This document shows positions 57,232 through 64,000 of a stretch of DNA of 64,000 bases, piece by piece. A model generated the notes under the pieces. The model saw only the letters and a program-made list of their open reading frames with translations. It had not been told where the DNA came from and ran no database searches. Location: contig NZ_AP019657.1 of the NCBI RefSeq assembly GCF_009938225.1, forward strand, positions 496,001 to 560,000. Reading direction: 5' to 3'. Positions within the stretch are counted from its first letter, which is position 1; every line of letters begins with the position of its first letter. Source of the DNA: Vibrio ponticus. Lineage in GTDB: Bacteria; Pseudomonadota; Gammaproteobacteria; Enterobacterales; Vibrionaceae. The translations under genes were made by a program, and so were the position numbers.

Positions 57232-58698
57232 ATGCAAGGCTTAGCAAAATTACTTGTCATTGAAGACGACGCTCAAGCACAAATCAATCTAGCTTCGATT
57301 CTAGATTTTGTTGGTGAGCAATGCGAAGTAGTCAATGCTGCACAAATTGACTCGCTAGATATTTCCGGTATCTGGTCTGGTTGCATTATTGGATCCATTG
57401 ATAAGGCTGAACACGCAGCAAAGTTGAATGAAAAACTTTCATATGCAAGCCATATCCCGCTCCTAATCCTTAATTCTTCTTTTGCTTACGCGGAAGATTT
57501 TACCAACTACGTTGGTGACCTTGCTTACCCTCTCAACTACCCACAACTTAGTGAAGCTTTGCGCCATTGTAAGGACTTCCTAGGACGTAAAGGGGTTAAT
57601 GTTGTTTCTAGTGAGCGTAAGAATACCCTGTTTCGCAGCCTTGTTGGGCAAAGCCACGGCATAAAAGAAGTGCGTCACCTCATCGAGCAAGTCTCTTCGA
57701 GTGAAGCCAACGTACTGATTCTTGGTGAGTCGGGTACGGGTAAAGAAGTTGTCGCGCGCAATATTCATTACCATTCACCGCGTCGTGGTGGACCTTTCGT
57801 GCCAATTAACTGTGGCGCTATCCCACCAGATCTGTTGGAAAGTGAGCTGTTTGGTCATGAGAAAGGCGCATTTACTGGCGCAATCACGTCACGTAAAGGT
57901 CGTTTTGAACTCGCAGAAGGTGGCACTCTGTTTTTGGATGAGATCGGTGACATGCCGATGCCAATGCAGGTGAAGCTATTAAGAGTGCTGCAAGAGCGCT
58001 GCTTTGAACGAGTAGGCGGCAATAGCACCATTCGCGCCAATGTGCGCGTGATTGCGGCAACCCATCGCAATTTAGATCACATGATCAATGATGGCGGATT
58101 CAGAGAAGATCTCTACTACCGTTTGAATGTGTTTCCAATTGAAATGCCTGCTCTGCGTGAACGCAAAGAAGATATTCCACTGTTGTTGCAAGAGTTAATG
58201 ACGCGATTGGAAGCGGAGGGCTCACAGCCGATCTGCTTTACTCCTCGTGCTACCAATTCATTAATGGAACACGATTGGCCAGGTAATGTGCGTGAATTGG
58301 CTAATTTGGTTGAGCGTATGATTATTCTCTATCCAAATAGTTTGGTAGATGTGAATCATCTACCAACCAAATACCGCTACAGTGATATTCCAGAGTTCCA
58401 ACCTGAATACAATCCAACGGTTTCTGTGGAAGAGCAAGAGCGTGATGTCTTACAGAATATCTTTGCTGAAGATTTCTGCATGGATGAAATGGATCTGTTT
58501 GGTTCATCAGATAATGCTCCTCAATCGCTTCCACCAGAGGGTGTGAATTTGAAAGAGATGTTGGCTGATCTTGAAGTAAATATGATCAATCAGGCGCTGG
58601 ACGCTCAGGGTGGTATTGTCGCTCGCGCAGCAGATATGTTGGGTATGCGCCGAACTACGCTGGTGGAAAAAATGCGTAAATATAATCTACAACGTTAG
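57232..58698 (+). CDS. flrA: Sigma-54-dependent flagellar master regulator FlrA
   Basis: A 488-residue enhancer-binding protein at the top of the polar flagellar hierarchy (flaK in V. parahaemolyticus). The N-terminal receiver-like FleQ domain (1-120) lacks a normal phosphorylation Asp. The AAA+ domain has Walker A GESGTGKE (165-172), the sigma-54 contact loop GAFTGA (212-217) and FLDEIGDM. The C-terminal Fis-type helix-turn-helix ends [14 protein letters not shown]. Arg135 and Arg176 are both present; in V. cholerae FlrA these residues bind cyclic di-GMP, which blocks flrBC activation. Confidence 0.97.
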   Translation: MQGLAKLLVIEDDAQAQINLASILDFVGEQCEVVNAAQIDSLDISGIWSGCIIGSIDKAEHAAKLNEKLSYASHIPLLILNSSFAYAEDFTNYVGDLAYPLNYPQLSEALRHCKDFLGRKGVNVVSSERKNTLFRSLVGQSHGIKEVRHLIEQVSSSEANVLILGESGTGKEVVARNIHYHSPRRGGPFVPINCGAIPPDLLESELFGHEKGAFTGAITSRKGRFELAEGGTLFLDEIGDMPMPMQVKLLRVLQERCFERVGGNSTIRANVRVIAATHRNLDHMINDGGFREDLYYRLNVFPIEMPALRERKEDIPLLLQELMTRLEAEGSQPICFTPRATNSLMEHDWPGNVRELANLVERMIILYPNSLVDVNHLPTKYRYSDIPEFQPEYNPTVSVEEQERDVLQNIFAEDFCMDEMDLFGSSDNAPQSLPPEGVNLKEMLADLEVNMINQALDAQGGIVARAADMLGMRRTTLVEKMRKYNLQR

Positions 58699-58760
58699 AT
58701 TTTAATGGCGTCAAAAAACTGACTTTGAATTAAGTTGTTGAAAAATAAATAATAATGGCT

Positions 58761-58776
58761 TGGCGTGCTTCTTGCA
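58761..58776 (+). promoter_or_regulatory. Sigma-54 promoter of flrBC
   Basis: TGGCGTGCTTCTTGCA has the -24 GG and -12 GC with exactly 10 bases between, and matches the TGGCAC-N5-TTGCA consensus well. This fits the known FlrA/RpoN control of flrBC. Confidence 0.85.
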
Positions 58777-58830
58777 TCCCAAGCCATTGCAGTTTTTAAG
58801 GCAAAATAACGACGATTGAGTTGGTCAGCA

Positions 58831-59865
58831 ATGGAAAACCATTTAGGTTCTTTAGAAGAACAAGTAGAGCGCTATAAGCAGGTGCTGGATGTGATGCCTG
58901 CTGGGGTCATTTTGCTTGACACCCAAGGTGTCGTAAGAGAAGTGAACCCGGAAGCGGAACGCTTACTTGAAGTACCGTTAGTGGGGCATAAGTGGTTTGA
59001 GGTAATCCAATGGGCTTTCGCTCCTCGTGAAGATGATGGTCATGAGATCTCTTTGCGCAATGGACGCAAAGTTCGTTTAGCTATATCGGCTTCAAATTCT
59101 GGGCAACTCATTCTTATTACCGACCTAACTGAAACGCGGTTGCTTCAATCGCGAGTGAGTGATTTACAGCGTTTGTCCTCACTTGGTCGCATGGTTGCTT
59201 CGCTTGCCCATCAAGTGCGCACACCGTTATCAAGTGCGATGCTTTATGCCGCTAACCTTGGTGCGCCAAATCTTCCGGCGGCAACCAAACAACGTTTTCA
59301 AACTAAATTACTCGATCGTCTCCATGATCTTGAAAAGCAAGTCAACGACATGTTGCTCTTTGCTAAAGGCGGCGACAATAAAGTCGTTAAACCATTTACC
59401 ATTGCCGATCTTGTCGCCGAGTTTTCGCCAATGGTAGAAACCGCGATAAAAAATAATGCAATAGATTATTGTTTGGAGGTTGAAGAACAAGATACCTGCT
59501 TAATCGGAAACGCCAATGCCATTGCTTCGGCATTGAGTAATTTGGTGATGAATGCGATTCAGATTGCAGGTAAAGAGTCTCAACTCGATGTGTTCTTTAG
59601 ACCGGTAAACAATGAGCTTAAGATTTCTGTGCAAGATAGCGGTCCTGGTGTACCACCAGAGCTGCAGCAAAAAATTATGGAACCTTTCTTTACTACGCGA
59701 TCACAAGGCACAGGCTTAGGGCTAGCCGTTGTCCAGATGGTGTGTCGCGCTCACGATGGAAGGTTAGAACTTATTTCTGAAGAGGGTGAGGGTGCATGTT
59801 TCACGGTGTGCATTCCGCTCGAGCGAACTCAACCTCTTGACCAATCAGTAACGACTGGAGAATAA
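58831..59865 (+). CDS. flrB: Flagellar sensor histidine kinase FlrB
   Basis: A 344-residue soluble histidine kinase (flaL in V. parahaemolyticus) that phosphorylates FlrC. A PAS domain starts VMPAGVILLDTQGVVREVNP. The H-box is ASLAHQVRTPLSSAMLYAAN, and the ATP-binding domain has NLVMNAIQIA (N box), VQDSGPGVPPE (G1) and GTGLGLAVVQM (G2). No membrane helix is present. I use the ATG at 58,831; a TTG five codons upstream is possible but less likely. flrC starts two bases after its stop. Confidence 0.95.
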   Translation: MENHLGSLEEQVERYKQVLDVMPAGVILLDTQGVVREVNPEAERLLEVPLVGHKWFEVIQWAFAPREDDGHEISLRNGRKVRLAISASNSGQLILITDLTETRLLQSRVSDLQRLSSLGRMVASLAHQVRTPLSSAMLYAANLGAPNLPAATKQRFQTKLLDRLHDLEKQVNDMLLFAKGGDNKVVKPFTIADLVAEFSPMVETAIKNNAIDYCLEVEEQDTCLIGNANAIASALSNLVMNAIQIAGKESQLDVFFRPVNNELKISVQDSGPGVPPELQQKIMEPFFTTRSQGTGLGLAVVQMVCRAHDGRLELISEEGEGACFTVCIPLERTQPLDQSVTTGE

Positions 59866-59866
59866 C

Positions 59867-61273
59867 ATGGCTCAGAGCAAGGTACTTATCGTTGAAGATG
59901 ACGAAGGTCTACGCGAAGCGCTGGTAGACACCTTAGCGCTTGCAGGTTACGAATGGCTTGAAGCGGATAGCGCAGAAGACGCACTCGTGAAGCTGAAGTC
60001 AAACAGTGTCGATATCGTTGTCTCTGATGTACAAATGGCTGGCATGGGTGGTTTGGCTTTGCTGCGCAACATTAAACAGCATTGGCCGAATTTACCGGTG
60101 TTACTGATGACTGCTTACGCCAATATAGAAGATGCCGTTTCTGCAATGAAAGATGGCGCGATTGACTATATGGCAAAGCCATTTGCTCCAGAAGTATTAC
60201 TGAATATGGTCAGCCGTTACGCACCAGTAAAATCAGACGACAACGGCGATGCCGTGGTGGCTGATGAAAAGAGCCTAAAACTACTTGCGTTGGCAGAAAA
60301 AGTCGCGAAAACCGATGCGAATGTCATGATTTTAGGTCCGAGTGGTTCGGGTAAAGAAGTGATGTCTCGCTACATTCACAATGCGTCTAATCGTAAAGAT
60401 GGTCCTTTCGTTGCGATTAACTGTGCCGCGATTCCAGACAATATGCTGGAAGCGACGTTGTTCGGTTATGAAAAAGGTGCCTTTACTGGCGCGGTACAAG
60501 CCTGCCCTGGTAAGTTTGAACAGGCGCAAGGTGGTACCATTTTGCTCGATGAAATCAGTGAGATGGATCTGAGTTTGCAGGCAAAGCTGCTGCGTGTCCT
60601 GCAAGAGCGTGAAGTGGAGCGCTTAGGTAGCCGCAAGAGCATCAAGTTGGATGTGCGTGTTTTGGCAACCAGTAACCGCGATCTCAAACAATATGTTCAA
60701 GAGGGCAATTTCCGTGAAGACCTTTACTATCGCTTGAACGTATTCCCTATTGCATGGCCAGCGTTGTGCGACCGCCAAGGGGACATTGAACCATTGGCAA
60801 AACACTTGATTGAACGTCACTGTCAAAAGCAAGGTTTACCTGTTCCTGCTCTGAGTGAAGAAGCGATTCGTAAACTGCTCGCGTACTCATGGCCAGGCAA
60901 CGTACGTGAGCTGGATAATGTCGTGCAGCGCGCGCTGATTCTGAGTGAAAATGGCTCGATTACTGGAGAAAATATCCTGCTGGAAGGACTGGATTGGCAA
61001 GATGCCACTAGTTTGCAGCAAGTGGTTGAAAATGCATCAGTAATTGCACCTAATGTTAAGCCGATTGCTGAAGTTGAGAGCTTGAGTGGATTGTCGAACA
61101 ATTCAGGTCTCGGTAATGAACTTAGAGACCAGGAGTATGCTATTATCCTCGACACTTTAGTTGAGTGTGGTGGTCGCAGAAAAGAAATGGCGGACAAGCT
61201 AGGTATTAGCCCACGCACTTTGCGCTATAAGCTCGCAAAAATGCGCGATGCAGGGATTGATATTCCAAACTAA
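59867..61273 (+). CDS. flrC: Sigma-54-dependent response regulator FlrC
   Basis: A 468-residue response regulator (flaM) that activates class III flagellar genes. The receiver domain has Asp54 in VVSDVQMAGMGG and the acidic pocket EDDEG. The AAA+ domain has Walker A GPSGSGKE (156-163), GAFTGA (203-208) and LLDEISEM. A Fis-type helix-turn-helix ends GISPRTLRYKLAKMRDAG. Note that Walker A has GPSGSGKE rather than GESGTGKE. It is expected to act on the fliE promoter directly downstream. Confidence 0.97.
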   Translation: MAQSKVLIVEDDEGLREALVDTLALAGYEWLEADSAEDALVKLKSNSVDIVVSDVQMAGMGGLALLRNIKQHWPNLPVLLMTAYANIEDAVSAMKDGAIDYMAKPFAPEVLLNMVSRYAPVKSDDNGDAVVADEKSLKLLALAEKVAKTDANVMILGPSGSGKEVMSRYIHNASNRKDGPFVAINCAAIPDNMLEATLFGYEKGAFTGAVQACPGKFEQAQGGTILLDEISEMDLSLQAKLLRVLQEREVERLGSRKSIKLDVRVLATSNRDLKQYVQEGNFREDLYYRLNVFPIAWPALCDRQGDIEPLAKHLIERHCQKQGLPVPALSEEAIRKLLAYSWPGNVRELDNVVQRALILSENGSITGENILLEGLDWQDATSLQQVVENASVIAPNVKPIAEVESLSGLSNNSGLGNELRDQEYAIILDTLVECGGRRKEMADKLGISPRTLRYKLAKMRDAGIDIPN

Positions 61274-61302
61274 CGTGCTATTTTCGTAAATTCATAACTT
61301 GA

Positions 61303-61318
61303 TGGCATAGCCTTTGCA
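61303..61318 (+). promoter_or_regulatory. Sigma-54 promoter of the fliE operon
   Basis: TGGCATAGCCTTTGCA has GG and GC elements 10 bases apart, 54 bases before the fliE start. It fits FlrC/RpoN-driven class III expression. Confidence 0.85.
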
Positions 61319-61371
61319 GTGTCATTTTTATAACGGAGAGAGCAGTCAAAGAATTGACTTGTGGGGTAACA

Positions 61372-61683
61372 ATGAGAATAGATGGCTTTAATAGTGAAAT
61401 GCAGGCGTTGATGTTGGAAGCAACCAACAGTAAACCTGTGGCAACCGGTCAAACGGTCGGCGCTGACTTTAAAGATCTATTAAACAACGCAATTAACAAT
61501 GTTAATAGCCTTGCTAAAACCTCCAGCGATCTCCAAACACGCTTCGATCGCGGCGATGAGAATGTCTCACTTTCTGATGTGATGATCGCCCGTAACAAAT
61601 CGAGTGTCGCGTTTGAAGCAACAATTCAAGTACGTAACAAACTTGTTGAGTCGTACAAAGAATTGATGAATATGCCAGTCTAA
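61372..61683 (+). CDS. fliE: Flagellar hook-basal body adaptor protein FliE
   Basis: A 103-residue rod/MS-ring adaptor exported first through the flagellar gate. The start MRIDGFNSEMQALMLEA and the C-terminal pattern SFEATIQVRNKLVESYKELMNMPV-type ending (SSVAFEATIQVRNKLVESY) are typical. I use the ATG at 61,372, after GGGGT; an ATG six codons upstream makes it atypically long. First gene of the fliEFG operon. Confidence 0.95.
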   Translation: MRIDGFNSEMQALMLEATNSKPVATGQTVGADFKDLLNNAINNVNSLAKTSSDLQTRFDRGDENVSLSDVMIARNKSSVAFEATIQVRNKLVESYKELMNMPV

Positions 61684-61698
61684 ATTTAGGTATCGTCA

Positions 61699-63444
61699 GT
61701 GTCTGATCAAAACAAATCAACAGATTTAGCCTTGTCAGGCTCTTCGTCAGATGGTGCGCTTGTCGCTCATAATGACTTAGATCACCAAGGTCAAAATCCA
61801 GATCTAGATGAAAAAAGCAGCTCCAAGTTTGATATGGCGGTGGGTGATCTTGACCTCATCCGTCAGGTGGTATTGGTGCTGGCTATTTCCATCTGTGTTG
61901 CGTTGATTGTCATGCTGTTTTTCTGGGTCAAAGAGCCAGAAATGCGCCCGCTCGGCGCGTATGAAACAGAAGAACTTATCCCAATTCTCGATCATCTTGA
62001 TGCCCAGCAGCTTGAATATAAGCTCGAAGGTAACACGGTGATGGTACCTGTCAGCGAATACAACAGCCTCAAACTCAACCTTGCCCGCGCAGGCTTAAAC
62101 CAAGCGACGGAAGCGGGTGATGAGATCTTACTGCAAGATATGGGCTTTGGTGTTTCTCAACGCCTAGAACTTGAGCGTTTGAAACTCAGTCGCGAGCGTC
62201 AACTTTCTCAAGCGATGGAAGAGATGACTCAAGTACGCCGTGCCCGTGTGCTACTGGCACTGCCAAAACAGAGCGTATTTGTTCGTCATAATCAAGAAGC
62301 CTCGGCTTCAGTATTTTTGACCCTGAAAACCGGTAACGGCTTAAAACAAGAAGAGGTCGACTCTATTGTTGATATGGTTTCGAGCGCCGTGCCTGGAATG
62401 AAGCCATCACGCGTGACAGTAACGGATCAGCATGGTCGTTTGCTTAGCTCAGGTTCACAAGATGCCGCATCAATGGCTCGTCGCAAAGAGCATGAGTTAG
62501 AGAAAAACCAGGAAGCGGCGCTGCGCGAGAAAATCGACTCGGTACTGATTCCAATTCTGGGTTTTGGTAACTATACCGCGCAAGTGGATATCGAACTGGA
62601 TTTTAGTGCCGTTGAACAGACGCGTAAAAGTTTTGATCCTAATACCCCTGCAACCCGTAGTGAGTACACGCTGGAAGATTACAACAACGGAAGCGTTGTT
62701 GCCGGTGTGCCGGGGGCGCTAAGCAATCAGCCGCCAGCAGATGCGTCGATTCCACAAGATGTGGCACAGATGAAAGATGGTTCAGTGCTTGGTCAAGGCT
62801 CAGTGCATAAAGAAGCGACACGTAATTTCGAACTGGATACCACGATCAGTCATGAGCGTCGTCAAACTGGTGTGGTCAATCGTCAAACGGTCGCGGTGGC
62901 GATTAAGAATCGCGCCATCGTGAATCCTGATACCGGTGAAACCAGTTATCAGCCATTATCTGCCACCGAGTTGGACTCTATCCGCCAAGTACTCGTTGGG
63001 GCAGTGGGCTTTAATCAGCAACGCGGTGACTTGCTGAATGTACTAAGTATGCAATTTGCTGAGCCTCAAGTGGACGTGATTGCTGATGTTCCAATTTGGG
63101 AACATCCAAATTTCAACGATTGGATTCGTTGGCTTGCTAGTGCTTTGGTGATCATCATCGTGGTGTTAGTCCTTGTTCGTCCTGCAATGAAGAAACTGCT
63201 TAACCCAGCGGCTGATGAAGAAGAACAAATGTACGGTCCAGACGGTATGCCTATCGGTGCCGATGGCGAAACCAGTCTGATTGGTGGTGATTTAGATGGT
63301 GGCGAACTGTTTGAATTCGGTTCAAGTATCGATCTACCAAACCTGCATAAAGACGAAGATGTATTAAAAGCGGTGCGCGCGCTGGTGGCGAATGAGCCTG
63401 AGCTTGCCGCACAAGTTGTGAAGAACTGGATGAAAGATGGCTAA
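61699..63444 (+). CDS. fliF: Flagellar MS-ring protein FliF
   Basis: The 581-residue inner-membrane protein that builds the MS ring, the base on which the flagellum is assembled. It starts with GTG. A Ser/Asp-rich N-terminus precedes TM1 (QVVLVLAISICVALIVMLFF), a large periplasmic YscJ/FliF region (RAGLNQATEAGDEILLQDMG; RVLLALPKQSVFV), TM2 (WLASALVIIIVVLVLVRPA) and a cytoplasmic C-terminus for FliG binding (KAVRALVANEPELAAQVVKN). The stop overlaps the fliG start by 8 bases. Confidence 0.97.
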   Translation: MSDQNKSTDLALSGSSSDGALVAHNDLDHQGQNPDLDEKSSSKFDMAVGDLDLIRQVVLVLAISICVALIVMLFFWVKEPEMRPLGAYETEELIPILDHLDAQQLEYKLEGNTVMVPVSEYNSLKLNLARAGLNQATEAGDEILLQDMGFGVSQRLELERLKLSRERQLSQAMEEMTQVRRARVLLALPKQSVFVRHNQEASASVFLTLKTGNGLKQEEVDSIVDMVSSAVPGMKPSRVTVTDQHGRLLSSGSQDAASMARRKEHELEKNQEAALREKIDSVLIPILGFGNYTAQVDIELDFSAVEQTRKSFDPNTPATRSEYTLEDYNNGSVVAGVPGALSNQPPADASIPQDVAQMKDGSVLGQGSVHKEATRNFELDTTISHERRQTGVVNRQTVAVAIKNRAIVNPDTGETSYQPLSATELDSIRQVLVGAVGFNQQRGDLLNVLSMQFAEPQVDVIADVPIWEHPNFNDWIRWLASALVIIIVVLVLVRPAMKKLLNPAADEEEQMYGPDGMPIGADGETSLIGGDLDGGELFEFGSSIDLPNLHKDEDVLKAVRALVANEPELAAQVVKNWMKDG

Positions 63445-64000
63445 CGAAATCGTACCTCAACAAGAAGGCGGTGAAGTAACAGAAGGCACGGTAGATATTT
63501 CTACCATTCCCGGTGAGGAGCGTGCTGCGATTCTGTTACTGAGTCTCAATGAAGAAGATGCCGCTGGTATTATTCGCCATCTTGAACCTAAGCAAGTTCA
63601 ACGCGTGGGTAGTGCGATGGCAAAAGCGGCTGACCTTAGCCAAGACAAGGTCGGCGCGGTTCATCGTGCCTTTTTGGAAGATATTCAAAAATACACCAAC
63701 ATTGGTATGGGCAGCGAAGACTTCATGCGCAACACATTGATTGCCGCATTAGGTCAAGATAAAGCGAATAACCTCGTTGACCAGATCTTGCTGGGCACCG
63801 GTTCTAAAGGTCTTGATTCATTGAAATGGATGGATCCGCGTCAAGTGGCGAGCATCATTTTGAATGAACACCCGCAAATCCAAACCATTGTGCTTTCTTA
63901 CCTCGAACCGGATCAGTCGGCAGAGATCTTATCTCAGTTTGCCGAGCGTGATCGCCTCGATCTCATGATGCGTATCGCCAACCTTGAAGAAGTTCAGCCT
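63437..64000 (+). CDS. fliG: Flagellar motor switch protein FliG, N-terminal part
   Basis: The frame starts at ATG 63,437 inside the fliF end and stays open to the window edge, so 188 of about 350 residues are seen. FliG joins the MS ring and the C-ring and takes torque from the PomAB stator. The N-terminal FliF-binding domain (IPGEERAAILLLSLNEEDAA) and the middle-domain segment WMDPRQVASIILNEHPQIQT with QSAEILSQF are clear. The torque-generating C-terminal domain lies beyond the window. The 8-base overlap implies coupled translation with fliF. Confidence 0.96.
   Translation, partial: MANEIVPQQEGGEVTEGTVDISTIPGEERAAILLLSLNEEDAAGIIRHLEPKQVQRVGSAMAKAADLSQDKVGAVHRAFLEDIQKYTNIGMGSEDFMRNTLIAALGQDKANNLVDQILLGTGSKGLDSLKWMDPRQVASIILNEHPQIQTIVLSYLEPDQSAEILSQFAERDRLDLMMRIANLEEVQP

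Overview
The window is Vibrio chromosome. This is inferred from gene content and order: the three-flagellin polar flagellar cluster with flrA/flrB/flrC, the sodium-driven motor genes pomA/pomB, a gcvA gene with a divergent GcvB small RNA, the gltA-sdh-suc block, and many small Vibrionaceae-type DUF genes. The species cannot be told from the sequence alone. There is no tRNA, rRNA, CRISPR array, prophage or intact insertion sequence. The intergenic spaces carry several families of short repeats.

Layout. 1-3,150: end of pgm, a DUF1853 gene, a Nif3-like gene and repeat-rich spacers. 3,158-14,479: central metabolism. gltA is on the minus strand and diverges from sdhCDAB-sucABCD, which together encode the TCA cycle from citrate synthase through 2-oxoglutarate dehydrogenase and succinyl-CoA synthetase to succinate dehydrogenase. 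14,480-18,640: a small coiled-coil protein, a structured 640-base spacer, a GNAT acetyltransferase, DUF3301, DUF3549, yqcC and truC. 18,722-21,758: isoprenoid operon xseB-ispA-dxs. 22,042-23,763: pomAB stator. 23,927-29,012: thiI, GcvB RNA, gcvA, a hydrolase, DUF423 and rlmM. 29,351-38,000: DUF2076, xni, ppnN, a soluble GGDEF protein, a TPR membrane protein with a degenerate GGDEF-like end, and queF. 37,887-39,211: syd and a Zn-ribbon protein.

39,478-44,011: a compact operon of TonB-dependent receptor, YfiR-like periplasmic protein and membrane diguanylate cyclase. This is the most system-like accessory unit here and a candidate route from an outer-membrane ligand to cyclic di-GMP. 44,039-49,237: yffB-dapE-M15 peptidase-DUF2897 operon, several small DUF genes and a DyP-type peroxidase.

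49,452-64,000: polar flagellar locus with three flagellins, flaG, fliD, flaI, fliS, flrA, flrB, flrC, fliE, fliF and the start of fliG. Promoter motifs fit the known Vibrio flagellar hierarchy: sigma-54 sites before flrB and fliE, and sigma-28 sites before the flagellins and before pomA. FlrA has Arg at 135 and 176, the positions known to bind cyclic di-GMP in V. cholerae. The cyclase operon, the GGDEF proteins and the flagellar master regulator may therefore feed one motility/attachment decision. That link is inference.

Two unusual structural points are visible. Strong rho-independent terminators for plus-strand genes lie inside the coding sequence of the convergent neighbour at 16.3 kb and 47.0 kb. 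Seven-base tandem repeats sit at both outer ends of the TCA gene block.
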